Assembly: GCA_009792885.1 (NCBI GenBank)
Contig: WMCF01000021.1
Span: forward strand, 3,858,256-3,922,255
Length of the DNA stretch: 64,000 bases
Origin: Eremophila alpestris peregrina
Lineage: Eukaryota; Chordata; Aves; Passeriformes; Alaudidae
Reading direction: 5' to 3'
Of the stretch, positions 47,401 to 56,199 are shown piece by piece. The notes beneath the pieces were generated by a model that worked only from the letters and a program-made list of their open reading frames with translations, ran no database searches and was not told where the DNA came from. Each line of letters opens with the position of its first letter. The stretch's first letter is position 1. A program made the translations under genes and the position numbers.

Positions 47401-49824
47401 GCCTCTGGAAACTTGGAAATGTGTTAATAGACTAAAAGCAGACTACTGGGCACCATACAGCACAGAGTCCATATTTAGCAACTGCTGTAGGATACAAGGC
47501 CAAATTCTGGTGTTAGGTTGACATCAGTGCACTTGCACAGAGAAATAGCAGAGCCAACCTCATGGTCTTGGAGGCTGAGCTGTCTGAATGACAAGCAGCA
47601 ACTTAATCAAGAGTCTTCTGCTTATCCTGTTGGTTATATTGAAAATATTGTTCATATTTGTAGACTTCCCATTTCAATTGCTGAATTAAATTGTTTGACC
47701 TTATGGGCTACAATACTGTAAACTTCTGTCTGATTTTTTTCTGCCTCATAAATGAATGGTATTTCAGATATTCATTCTCAGGAAATAGTTCTGCTATAAA
47801 TAAAATTGCAAAGCTGAGCAGGAAAAGGAATTGAGATTCCAAAGCCAGTGTCTGATCTGAGCTTATTAATTATATTTTGGAAAGCAGCAGTTACCTCTGG
47901 GTGTCCTACCAACACCTTCTCTTCCCAGGCTCTCTCTAGTTACACCTGTGCTGTTGCCTGCCTTTCTGCAGCAGGAACACCTGAACATTTATCTGGATTA
48001 CCCCAGCACTTACTCACAGTGGTGGGAATGGTCATGAATCAAACAGCAGGTTTTCCTTGGCATGTCCAAATTGGAGAATCAGTTGAATGATTTGGCCCTA
48101 AGACAGAAGGCAATAAATGCCAGGAGTGGTTTTATTTGCTTTTGCACGTGTGATGCAATTTGAAAGCCTCCTTTGCTTTGCAACATCAGGGTTGATTTAT
48201 ATGAGGGGAAGGAACAGTCAGTTTAGGCCTATCACCACAGCAAATCTGGTCATCCAGAATTTCAAACGTTTGTTGTTTCTTTGTGAGCAGCTCCTGTCAC
48301 TTCAAAGGGCCCATTAGTTGTTGGTTTGCAGATGGCGATAAGAACTTTAAAGAAGTTCTGCTGAATTGTAATTTTGCTTCCTGCCGACAGATACCACCAG
48401 AGTGAGAACAATCCAGAGCAAAGTGGGTGCTACCGTCACTGTGTTGATGAGAACATTGAAAGGAGAAACCACTATTTGGATCTTGCAGGAATAGAAAACT
48501 ACACATCAAAGTTTGGGCCAGGTAATTTATGTTGTAACCTCATAGTCTTTTTCTTTCTTCACTTGCATGTTCCATATCAGGGACAGTGAATTGTGAAGCT
48601 GTGTGATTTGTCTGTAGTGACTCAGGAATAGGACTGTGAATAGTGCAAAATAATTACTGGTGAGGTGGCATCACAACAGAGTGGCTAATGTGCTGCAAGG
48701 CTGCTTTGATGTGCTTGTTTGTGTAGCTAAGCTTGGAGCTGAGCCTAGGAGAACAATCTTTACATCTAAATTATTAAGTTTAGTCTATGGGTGAGGCAAG
48801 GATTGACTTTTGGATGTTGGAGCTTGTTCCCAAGATGAGACCAGCACATATTTTATGTTCCCTACTGACCCAAAAATAGGAGAATGTGTGTTCCTACCTG
48901 GAATTTTGGCTCCAATCCCCAAATCAAAGAGATCTGGATTTCCTTCATTTCCCTGCCAGGGTTTTACTATTCCCCTCACAGTTAATTTGATGACCAAGAA
49001 CTGGTAACATAAAGATTTTTATGCACATACACACACACACATGTATGTTCAGTCTTTTCTAGATAGGTATTCACAGTTGTGTATTATTTACTGGCCAGAA
49101 TTATTAACTGTAATTAAACTAGACAGCTATAATTGCATTCACTTCCTTAGGAAAAATTTGTTCTGCCGATAATGCTGTCCCTGCCAACTGCATGCTACTA
49201 ATTAAAACTTTGAAATGCTAGATGACTAACTCAGCTTGTTATTTCCTAGGATCTCCTCCAGCAGCTCAAAAACATGACCCACCAGGCAGAATTGTGAATC
49301 AAACTAGATCCCGTTCTCATGAGCCTGAGACCTTCCACGCTCACCATAGGAAATCTCAAGTGGTGGATCCAAACCACATCAATCTGGCTGAAAGTTCCTA
49401 TGCCAAGATTGCAGAAATCCAGCAGAGGATCCGGAACCAGGACTCAAACAAGCACTTTGTGAGGTCTCCCAAAGCCCAGGGCAAGAATGTCGCCCCTGTG
49501 CATCCTGGAAGAGCAGTTAGAAATAAACCTTTCCAAGGGGTGCCCCTGCCCATGGCTTCCCCAGGGGCACGGGTGGGCCAGAACCTGCCCTACCTTCCCT
49601 TGCAATCCCAGCAGATCCACAAGAAGCATAAGCAGAGGGCAAAGGAGAATCACCAAATGTGCAAAACCTTCCAGTCTCCAGGGACAGTTGTGGAAAAGGA
49701 ACACGTGAGAGACCTGCCCACAGTCATTTTATATGAAGGCCAAGTGGGACAAATGATACAGAGACATGAGCACCACCACCACCACGAGCACCACCACCAC
49801 TACCACCACTTCTACCAGACATAG
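14417..49824 (+). CDS. NKD1: NKD1 coding region, 3' seven exons (5' end missing)
   Basis: Join 14417-14474, 32666-32772, 35262-35357, 43471-43618, 44624-44708, 48391-48521, 49250-49824. All introns are GT-AG, the phases close exactly, and the sum is 1,200 nt (399 aa plus TAG). The product matches vertebrate Naked1 along its length: VALPPEKTDG, the EF-hand segment WTFTLYDFDNNG, the block YLDLAGIENYTS, KHFVRSPKAQGK, and the histidine-rich tail ending HHFYQT. It resembles NKD1 rather than NKD2 in LPPEKTDG, EQSGCY and the long KSPKAQGK region. In the family, NKD1 is a cytoplasmic/membrane-associated Wnt target that binds Dishevelled and limits beta-catenin signalling. Human NKD1 is about 470 aa, so about 65-70 N-terminal residues (with the MGK start and possible myristoylation site) are absent. 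I could not find their exons in 1-14416. By analogy these are probably the last seven of about ten exons. Confidence 0.95.
25671..25715. repeat. Polypyrimidine tract (CT)n/(T)n
   Basis: About 45 nt of uninterrupted pyrimidine, with CTCTCTCTT modules followed by a long T run, in the large NKD1 intron. It is not next to any supported exon. Confidence 0.75.
29682..29751. promoter_or_regulatory. Candidate TCF/LEF motif cluster in NKD1 intron
   Basis: TTCAAAGG at 29682-29689, AGATCAAAGG at 29726-29735 (identical to the optimal TCF/LEF site) and CTCAAAG at 29745-29751 give three CAAAG cores within 70 bp, all on the same strand. NKD1 is an established direct Wnt/beta-catenin target, so an intronic Wnt-responsive element is plausible. 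About one such 8-mer match per 4 kb is expected by chance, so this remains a candidate only. Confidence 0.25.
32666..32772 (+). CDS. NKD1: NKD1 coding exon b (LPPEK and Lys-rich linker)
   Basis: 107 nt between the acceptor TTTTCGCAG and a near-consensus donor GAA|GTAAGT. It completes a split Val and reads ALPPEKTDGVCSGDEKK, then a charged Lys/Glu/Ser/Thr linker, then SSKKQLKFE (visible-protein residues 20-55). LPPEKTDG and GSGDEKK-like motifs and KKQLKFE are diagnostic of NKD1 as opposed to NKD2 (which has LPAEK). The exon ends in phase 0 immediately before ELQCDV, reproducing the KFE-ELQCDV junction of mammalian NKD1. Confidence 0.95.
32773..35261 (+). other. NKD1: NKD1 intron between exons b and c (2.5 kb)
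   Basis: Phase-0 intron of 2,489 bp, GTAAGT to TTTCTTAG. It holds a perfect 9-bp-stem hairpin with a G-rich arm at 35147-35176, about 85 bp before the acceptor. No other feature was recognised. Confidence 0.9.
35147..35176 (+). promoter_or_regulatory. G-rich hairpin/G4-prone element before the EF-hand exon
   Basis: CTTCCTCCC (35147-35155) pairs perfectly with GGGAGGAAG (35168-35176) over 9 bp. The 3' arm belongs to a GGGAGGGAGGGAGG run (35160-35173) that is also G-quadruplex-prone. The element lies about 85 bp upstream of the acceptor of exon c, where a structure could affect splicing. No functional evidence. Confidence 0.3.
35262..35357 (+). CDS. NKD1: NKD1 coding exon c (EF-hand, first half)
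   Basis: 96 nt (32 codons, phase 0 at both ends) between TTTCTTAG and GAG|GTAAGC. It encodes ELQCDVSVEEDNRQEW followed by TFTLYDFDNNGRVTRE (visible residues 56-87). This is the start of the EFX region: helix E plus the metal-binding loop D77-F-D79-N-N81-G-R-V-T-R-E87, with Asp at loop position 12 supplied by the next exon. From family work this region binds the basic/PDZ part of Dishevelled, and in Drosophila the interaction is reported to be zinc-dependent. Compared with the human sequence as I recall it there are only about three changes; the notable one is Arg instead of Lys after the loop Gly. Confidence 0.97.
36485..36720. repeat. Ancient CR1/L3-like repeat fragments
   Basis: Two traces lie close together. 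GAAATTACTTGCACAAGAAC with GTGGCAGATTGAACCCAGGT resembles the L3/MIR-like TTACTTGCCCAAGGTCAC...GAACCCAGGT block. ATTCCCATTAATGTCAGTGG with GGTTCCATGTGCTGAGCA resembles the CCCATTGACTTCAATGGGAGTT block. They may be parts of one rearranged element or two insertions. Confidence 0.45.
37648..37795. repeat. Possible ancient L3/MIR-like fragment
   Basis: TGTGCTTTACAAA, CGCTGTAAAAGTGAGACAGTG and AAGTGGCTTGCCCACCCAC match in order the conserved 3' block of old L3/MIR-like repeats (TTTACAGATG..., AGTGACTTGCCCAAGG). The similarity is weak and eye-scored. Confidence 0.35.
38513..38597. repeat. Poly-T / (CTTTTTTTT)n 9-bp microsatellite
   Basis: A pyrimidine-only run begins as nearly pure T. It then shows single C bases at 38542, 38551, 38560, 38569 and 38578, an exact 9-bp period, followed by CC at 38588-38589. 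It lies deep in the intron between exons c and d, far from splice sites. Confidence 0.9.
43471..43618 (+). CDS. NKD1: NKD1 coding exon d (EF-hand, second half)
   Basis: 148 nt after CCAACTCCAG, ending ACTG|GTAAGG. It reads DITSLLHTIYEVVDASVNHS, then PSSSKTLRVKLTVAPDGSQ and KKKSILLNHT (visible residues 88-136). A final G is completed by the next exon to give Asp. The first residues are loop position 12 and helix F of the EF-hand. The following KTLRVKLTVAPDGS strand is nearly invariant in NKD1 and NKD2 and forms the rest of the EFX Dishevelled-binding unit. The exon boundary cuts the EF-hand between loop positions 11 and 12. Confidence 0.97.
43619..44623 (+). other. NKD1: NKD1 intron between exons d and e (1.0 kb)
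   Basis: Phase-1 intron of 1,005 bp, GTAAGG to TTGGCAG. No repeat, exon or RNA gene was recognised inside it. Confidence 0.92.
44624..44708 (+). CDS. NKD1: NKD1 coding exon e (basic linker)
   Basis: 85 nt after the acceptor TTTCTCTTGGCAG, ending CTCAG|GTAAGG. It completes a split Asp and reads LQSARHRAENKANEEARSSE, then KKQKASL, leaving AG for a split Arg (visible residues 137-165). The segment is highly charged, probably disordered, and low in conservation. DLQSAR and EKKQKASLR match NKD1's DLQSARPRAE and EKKQRAPLR as I recall them. The downstream intron is 3.7 kb. Confidence 0.93.
44709..48390 (+). other. NKD1: NKD1 intron between exons e and f (3.7 kb)
   Basis: Phase-2 intron of 3,682 bp, GTAAGG to CGACAG. 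It includes the longest fortuitous open frame of the window (46373-46825, hydrophobic, no recognisable family) and a possible CR1/L3-like trace near 47493. Nothing else was supported. Confidence 0.92.
47493..47545. repeat. Possible CR1/L3-like trace
   Basis: AAGGCCAAATTCTGGTGTTA followed by ACATCAGTGCACTTGCACAG resembles the GGCCAAATTCTGCTCTCAGTTACACCAGTGCAA motif family of old amniote CR1/L3 repeats. It is short, so confidence is low. Confidence 0.3.
48391..48521 (+). CDS. NKD1: NKD1 coding exon f (conserved YLDLAGIENYTS block)
   Basis: 131 nt between CTGCCGACAG and CCAG|GTAATT. It reads YHQSENNPEQSGCYRHCVDE and then NIERRNHYLDLAGIENYTSK, ending FGPG, where the last Gly is split across the intron (visible residues 165-209). 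CVDENIERRNHYLDLAGIENYTS.FGPG is one of the best conserved parts of vertebrate NKD proteins outside the EF-hand. EQSGCY before it is NKD1-like. Confidence 0.97.
48522..49249 (+). other. NKD1: NKD1 intron between exons f and g (0.7 kb)
   Basis: Phase-1 intron of 728 bp, GTAATT to TTTCCTAG. It contains a short CA-dinucleotide run at about 49023-49042. Nothing else was recognised. Confidence 0.93.
49023..49042. repeat. (CA)n microsatellite
   Basis: Short CACACACACAC run flanked by ATGCACATA and TGTATG, about 210 bp before the last NKD1 coding exon. Confidence 0.75.
49250..49824 (+). CDS. NKD1: NKD1 terminal coding exon g (His-rich C-terminus)
   Basis: 575 nt after TTATTTCCTAG, ending with TAG at 49822-49824; it supplies visible residues 209-399. 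Motifs in order are SPPAAQKHDP, TRSRSHEPE, a HRKSQVVDP stretch, KHFVRSPKAQGK, a basic HKKHKQRAKENH segment, VRDLPTVILYEGQ, IQRHE and the histidine cluster ending YHHFYQT. The His cluster (49765-49809) has twelve His codons before the final Phe-Tyr-Gln-Thr, eleven of them CAC. In published work this HisC tail of Naked/NKD proteins forms very stable co-aggregates with Axin, which gives the family its Wnt feedback role. The rest is low-complexity and likely disordered. The open frame extends upstream into the intron to 49222 (an ATG there is intronic), so the acceptor at 49248-49249 sets the exon start. Confidence 0.97.
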
Positions 49825-50817
49825 AAGAGATCCCACCAACATCCTCCAAGAATCATCCCAAATGAAGGAAATGTGTTCTTGTGATACCAGAACTAAGGCA
49901 TTACTACGATTAATAGAATCATTACTCCATTAATGTTCAGCTAGCATATATTTTAGAGGTTATATGGCACTCTTGAAACTCACCCTATTTATATGTTGTG
50001 GAACCGCATAGCTTACTCAAACACCTTGTGGTTTGGTTTTGGGTTTTGGTTTTTTTTTTTTTTTTTTTTAAGTGGCTTGTAAAACAGCAAACAGCCATAG
50101 CTTTTTGAGCTGTGATTTAATACAGGTCGTCAACGCACTTCTGTACAAGTACTACTTCCATTGTGCTCAGAAAGATACTTCAAACACTCCTGCAGACATC
50201 TCGCTTTCCACTCTGCTGTACGCCGGCTGAGCGCACACGAGCCTTTCATCAGGGGAGCAATGTTGGGAGGGTTGGACTCCAGAGATACTCAGATAATGGA
50301 AAATACAAACAGCTGCTACCTCTAGTATTATTCAGATTTTATTTTCTTTTTATTGATTGTAATGTGCTACGGGGGGAGGGGGGGAATTTTAATATACTGT
50401 GTTCACGTAGCCTGTTTGTGTTCACATCCTTTCAAATCATCTTAATTGCAAGGAAATATTAGCTAAACTTGTCAACAGGGCTACATTTGTATGACTTACA
50501 CTTTATTTTCTTGGAGATTCTTCTTGACACAAGTACAGTCTGTTATATACTGGGTAATATTTAAATATACTTCTTTTATTTTTGGTTTTTCTCTTGCTTT
50601 TTCTCCACTTGGTTTGGGGTACCATTTGAAAAGAGGAGGATGTGAAATGGGGTTTTCCAAAGCATCACTAGACTTTAGTGCTTGGGCCATAAGTATCATT
50701 CATGGGGGTTTGAGAAGGAGAGGGGTTGATTTGGGGGGGGGTTGTTTTGTTTAAATCCACAGTTCTTTGTTTTGAGAAAGAATTGAGGAAAATATACTTT
50801 CTCACTTTAAATGTTGG

Positions 50818-50862
50818 CAAATATATATAAAATATAAATATAAATATATATATATAAATATG
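50818..50862. repeat. AT-dinucleotide-rich tract
   Basis: Alternating ATATATA and AAATATA modules within the probable NKD1 3' UTR; low-complexity sequence that could form a weak stem. Confidence 0.75.
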
Positions 50863-51975
50863 CACACTCTCAGGTACATTTTGTTGTGTTTTAGAAATCT
50901 GTGGTTTGAATATTAACATTATATTTGTTTTTTCCACAACAGTGACTTTTTAGAAACATATGCCATGGCATTTTCTTGGTGCCTCCAATTTGAATTTCCC
51001 AAGCACCTATCAATTTGTGCTTCTCCCATTCTAGAGACATGTATAAAAAATACCATTCACAATCTTTCTGGATTCTTCTACTTTTTCCATATCAAAGGGC
51101 TTCCATCCCATGAAGGAGAAGCAGCCCACACTCACAAGACCTTAATGGTTGCTGAGAAATTTGAAGGTCGTAAGAAAATGGGAAAGGTGAAAAAAAAGAA
51201 AAGAAAGGGTCAGTACATTGAGTTTTGCTTTCTGTGGAGCCCAGATTTAAAATAGATTCAGTTGGGTTTTGTACAGATCACCATTTTGCAGGTAGAAAGT
51301 GACTGGAAAACACCTACATTTCTTCTGGAACATTAAAGTAGAGAACTCCTACATAAAGACATAATTGTTCTATAAATGTATTTGCTTTTGGTTTTAATTA
51401 TTTTTAATGTTGTGGTATTTTGTCAATAGTATATATTGTAAAATGTAACTATCCAACGTTGTTATAAGCCCTTTATGATTAGGGTATTTTTTGTTTTCTG
51501 ACTAGAGTTTTGATCAGTCCAAAATGGGTATTACCTTACTGCTGACCAGTTTTAGAGGGATGTTGTCCTTTCTGAGATCACAGAGACATCACCTTGTAAA
51601 GAACAGTGGGAAGCCTTGCCTTCTTTGGAATAGGAATAGAATCACTGCTTCATGGTAATTAGGTCCATCTCTTGTCTCCCTGGATCAGCAGATGTTTAGA
51701 CTTATTGTCCCCTTTCAAAAATCTGGTTTATTTTATTTTACTTTTTTTAGCTGTCAACAGCGTGTTCTGTAAAATCTAACAAAATGTTTTTAAAATGTGT
51801 TTGATCTGTGTGACAACTATACTGTTCTGTTTATTTTAAAATTCCTAAAGTCCAAAAATATTTATATGCAGAATTTTCTGTGTTGAAAATATGAAAAGGC
51901 CACGAATTTGGTTAGTTACCACTGAGTTGTTCTAGTCTAAGCCTTTTTTGCTGCTTGTGTATCATTCTTTTTCAA

Positions 51976-51983
51976 TGTATATA
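51976..51983 (+). promoter_or_regulatory. Pumilio-type element in 3' UTR
   Basis: TGTATATA fits the Pumilio consensus UGUANAUA and lies in the probable NKD1 3' UTR about 2.15 kb after the stop codon. One such match in a 3-kb AT-rich UTR may be chance. Confidence 0.3.
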
Positions 51984-52785
51984 TAATTATGGACTGCAAA
52001 AAAGAAAAAAAAAAGGCATTTATATGTCTAGTAGAAGGAATAAGCTTATTTATATTATAGTGTTAAAAAAGTCTGATGTATTCAAGTGACTTACATTATC
52101 CCGCATGCAAACACACAGTGTACATTCCATCTAAGAAGGGATGCCATGCTATTTGTTCTGAAGAAGTAATTAAAGCTGTTCTCTTTTCAGTAGAGCATAT
52201 GCCAGAAGGGCTGAGAGGTGGAAATTGTTCTTAGCCAATTTTTTTTTTTTTTTTAATGCAGATTGTTGCTGAGAGCCAGAAAACATTCTGGAAAACTCAA
52301 GTGCTTTCAGAATTGTGGGGTTTTCTAAGAAAGGGCAGCAAAGGGGTAAAACTGCTCCTTCACCCAAAGATATTTTGCTGGAAAAGAAAACAGCACCACT
52401 GCCCAAATCCCATCTGACTGAAGAGGGTGCAGTGCTGGCTGTGCCCATGAACTCTGACATGGAACATGACTGACCATTTGTTACAGCCTGGCATTGCTTT
52501 GTTTTGGTTTATTTGGACATCCAAAAGAGGAATTCTGCCTTGCTCAGAGTCTGTGAAACACAAATACATTTTAATAACATGGCATCCCCTTATGAAAACT
52601 CTACACCAGCCATGTATGAATATACAGTATCTAAATACTGTGTTGCAGTTGTGTTATGTGCATTATAAGTGTGAATAACATGTAGCACAGTTTCTTTTCA
52701 CAGAACCTTAAATTTCCGTATCTTTTAAATATGTTTGCTTTTCAGTATTTTGTATAGTAAATATAGATGGTTTTGACTAAATGCT

Positions 52786-52797
52786 TTATTTATTTAA
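52786..52797 (+). promoter_or_regulatory. AU-rich element in 3' UTR
   Basis: TTTATTTATTTA contains overlapping ATTTA pentamers about 35 nt before the candidate ATTAAA polyadenylation signal. AREs of this kind typically shorten mRNA half-life, which would suit a feedback inhibitor that must be transient. That functional link is inference. Confidence 0.35.
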
Positions 52798-52830
52798 CAG
52801 CAAAAACTGTGCCAAGAGAACCCCCTGTTA

Positions 52831-52836
52831 ATTAAA
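52831..52836 (+). terminator. NKD1: Candidate NKD1 polyadenylation signal ATTAAA
   Basis: The common variant hexamer ATTAAA lies about 3.0 kb after the stop codon. It is preceded by an AU-rich element and followed within about 30-50 nt by a T/GT-rich downstream element (TTTCTTTCTTCTTGTTGTGG). It was chosen because the upstream 3 kb looks like a typical continuous avian 3' UTR. This is inference only. Confidence 0.4.
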
Positions 52837-53962
52837 GTTTTACTAGTTCAGAAAGTATATTTCTTTCTTCTTGTTGTGGATTTCAGGGGCCTATTGCAAT
52901 TGCTGTCAGTGTTTGCAGATCCCACTGATGAAAGAGCTTGCATTAACATTTTTGGGAACAGGATCAGGAAATTACGTATGGACTGGGTATGCTTTGGTCT
53001 AATATTTAAAATATCAAGTTTCAAAGTTAAATTTCTTGTCGCCTGCTGTTGGACCTGTGTTGGGTAGCTGATATTTCATCTTGCTATTAACTCTGAAAAC
53101 TTCTTCCCCAAAAAAAAATAAAAATATTGTTTTAAGTTGTTCAAAACCATAGCTGAATCAAAATTTGAAAGAGTTGAATTTCTGGTTAAACAAAATATTT
53201 ATTTCCAAAGAAAAAATATCATTTGAGTATATTGTTAATATTGAAAAGTAAAATGGAGTGGCATTAAGTAATTTCAGATGAAAACTCCAGACTTTTCACT
53301 TCCTTCTTCTGTTTTTACACAAGGCAGTTCAGCAAAATGAAATAAATCGTGAAGTTTGCACTATTTGCTGAAAGAATTCAATGGAAAAGTTTTGCTCATC
53401 TTTACCAGCTGCAGCTCTGGGGAGGACAGTGTTTGGAAAAGGATTGCTAAGCTCTTCTCACAACTTCATGACCACCATACAAATTAACCTAAGCTAAGGC
53501 TGTGAAGTAAAATCTCTGTCCCAGTGAAATCTCTGGCAAGATTGGCTGCAGGGTGCCCATAATTTCATCCCAGGAAGGTGGGTTTGAAGTCTACATAACA
53601 TGCAGCCAGTAACCAGTGTTTATTTCTTCTGCATCTCACTGCTGACAGGTTTGCCAATAGTAAAAGGAAGTTTTGCTGTAAGAGATGAGGCTGGTAAATT
53701 AATTAGGATTAGCAGCAAATACTCTTTACACTGATGTCTTTGGAGGACCTCAAGGCCCTTCCAATTGTCTTTGAAACAGCCACATGTCATTTAGTCATTG
53801 TCAGAAATGGAGACCCAGTTCTGCCCTTGGAGGAGGTGTAGATTCTCCTGGCATATTGGCACAGCCCCAAATATATTCCAAATGGATGGCTCTGTTATGA
53901 TCTTTCCACTCCAGTCACAGTGAGCATAGAACAGCAATGTTTAGCTGGAGAAGGCCTTTAAA

Positions 53963-53997
53963 GGTGTGTGTGTTGTGTGTGTAAATGTGTGAGTGTG
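53963..53997. repeat. (TG)n-rich tract
   Basis: Interrupted GTGTGTG runs downstream of the proposed NKD1 3' end. Confidence 0.7.
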
Positions 53998-54468
53998 TCC
54001 TCTGGCAGAGGTGAGGCAGTGGAACTGGGTGGGCTCTGACAGAGGTGATTTCTGAAGGGATGAGCACTGTGTGTGCTCCGTGGTGCACAAGTTGCCACAT
54101 AAACAGCAGCTCTGATGAATGCATACTGTTCTCCGTATGTCATCGTGTACCTCAATTACTGAGTGACAGATTTCATTTGTATTCCAATTAACAGGAAAGT
54201 TGGGCCCCTTTGGGCCTAGATTATACTTGAAAAAAATTCATCGTGCTAGGAAATCTGCAGAAACATTCTCCATCATTTTTGCCTGGAGTACAGGCAAGAA
54301 TGTTCATGTTTGGAAACATGTCAGCTAATCAAGTCTCACCTTTAATTACCTTGATGCAATTCATCAAGATCTGAAAACACATTTTCAAACATGACTTATT
54401 CATGGCTTTGCTGGGAACCAAGTCTTATTCAGCATCCTATTAATTGTCAGACTTCTTTGGTTTGGGTT

Positions 54469-54491
54469 TGTTTTTTTTTTTTTATATATAT
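54469..54491. repeat. Poly-T followed by (TA)n
   Basis: A homopolymer T run passes directly into TATATATATA; low-complexity sequence in the intergenic region. Confidence 0.75.
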
Positions 54492-56178
54492 ACCAGCAGA
54501 AACATGTTTGAAAATCCATGGACTAAATATTGAATTTAATGTGTTTTCTAAATAGCTTCTGAAAGAAGATTTCTTTCCTAATGCACTTAACAGCAAAACC
54601 AGCCTCTATTTATGACATAATGTATTTTGTTTGCATATTTGAACAGATGTTGATTTGATTTGGAAGGGTCTGGTTTGGATTGTTTTTATTTTGTTAGTTT
54701 TTTGTTGTTTTTTTTTTAATTCTGTGCACATTTAAAATGTGCTTAAAATGGTCTAAAAGGAACAGATAGGGAAAAGTTAATTATATTGAAATTACTCAAT
54801 ATACACTGAAATGCATCTTATTTGAAGCTTGGATTATAGTTATTAAATAATGTTTTCAATGATGCTTTAATTTACTTTTATATTTCTATATATTTCTAGA
54901 TAATTCAATCCAAAATGAGCTAAATTGATAGGAGTCACATGGATGACACTTCTAATTTCTTTGTTTTAAGGCCTGTTCAGGCAGATTACTGTGAGGGTTG
55001 GAGCTGTGAAGAAAAAACTGGCAAGGGGAAGATGGAAAGATTTGAGAAGTGTAGGGGTGGCACAGAACTGTCCAACAGAGGGGCTGGGGGAGGCACACCA
55101 GAGGCAGGAAAATGCTGTGTGGAGAAGTTTTTATTCATGTTGCTTTTACGAATCTCTTATGGTACAGTTTTTGCTCATAAAACAGCAACAGTCGTTTGTA
55201 GAATGCTTTTCACTGGGAAAACTTGAAAGCCTTTCTATAAGAGGTGAATCTCCAGAGAGCAAGGGGAGGCACAAGGCAGGAAGGTTGTAGATATGGGGCT
55301 GTGGCAGAATAAGGAAGGATCCCCGTTTTCCTGAGTCCCTGTCCAAGCTGAGGGAAATGTTTTTGGAAGAAGAGTTGTTTCTACAGATGTTTTGAGTATT
55401 CCTTAGAACACATCTTGAATAGTGACATCAGTTCTTTTTCTCTTTGATTACAAACACACAAAAGTTGGTCAAGTGTTACCCAAAGTTTCAGTCTGTCCTG
55501 ATTTTTCTGAACACTAAGCACTAACTATGCCTGTGAAATCTACTGACACAAAGGATGATCTTTATAGCACAAGGAATGACAGACTGGGCCCGTTGGTTCT
55601 GTCATCAGGGTGGTGTTCTGGGCTCTGAGAGCCGGAGGTTCCAGAAGTTTTTTAGGAATGTTGAAGACAAAATGTGAAGTGGCTTCATAAATTTGGTGAT
55701 GGGCAAACATTAACAATAGCAGGCATACAGGTAATGATGTGCATTGTGCTTTTTGGGCTTTAGGACATGTCTGTGGGGTGCTGTGTGTCTTCCTTTGAGT
55801 GCCTAGTCCATAGAGACAAAGCTGCCTCGAATTGCTACCAGCTAAGGGATGTATGTACTCCTTTGGTGTTGTATTTTGTGGATGAAGATATGGGTTCAGG
55901 TCCTTCTGGTGCTGAGTGCTTGTTCTTGCATTTAATCCTTCCCATCCTGTTCTATTCACGGAGTTTAGCATGCTGAGGCTTTGGGAATTTCCTAATAAAA
56001 CACCTAACAACCTGGGCCAAATTTGTTTTCAGCTTCATAAATGGAAGCAGAAGAGCCCCATGCATGTCTTGTAATTTGGACCTTACAAATGCAGTTTGCT
56101 TTGAGTCACCATTTTTTTCTTGTACTAATTTTACATATTTGATAAGCTCTTTTTATGGTTTACAAGTTTAAAGAGACA

Positions 56179-56199
56179 AATAAAACTTTGTAGATTAAA
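56179..56199 (+). terminator. Alternative polyadenylation signals AATAAA + ATTAAA
   Basis: Canonical AATAAA at 56179-56184 and ATTAAA at 56194-56199 are followed by GTTGG, TTTGGAGGTTG and TTTTGTCTG, a good GU-rich downstream element. This is the best-formed 3'-end signal after NKD1. It could mark a very long NKD1 3' UTR isoform or an unrelated noncoding transcript, or be chance. No coding exon is seen near it. Confidence 0.3.

Larger units (their letters stand above)
49825..52855 (+). other. NKD1: NKD1 probable 3' UTR
   Basis: AT-rich sequence follows the stop codon directly without another reading frame. It contains a 20-T run at 50050-50069, two long G runs (50371-50384 and 50733-50741), an AT-dinucleotide-rich tract at 50818-50862, a Pumilio-type TGTATATA at 51976-51983, and an AU-rich element (TTTATTTATTTA) near 52786-52797. 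The proposed end is the ATTAAA at 52831-52836, which is followed by a U/GU-rich stretch. The end is inferred; shorter forms or longer forms (AATAAA at 53341 or 56179) are possible. RNA 3'-end reads would settle it. Confidence 0.5.

Noticed and set aside
49222..49249. ATG at 49222 as the start of a separate 200-aa protein
   Set aside because: The frame continues from NKD1 exon g back into the intron. The acceptor at 49248-49249 and the split Gly with exon f show it is a spliced terminal exon.
49444..49704. Open frame on the - strand opposite the last NKD1 exon
   Set aside because: It is a shadow of the genuine + strand coding exon.
54939..55290. Overlapping 95- and 99-codon open frames downstream of NKD1
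   Set aside because: They sit in different frames over the same purine-rich stretch, with no conserved motifs or splice evidence. Treated as chance.
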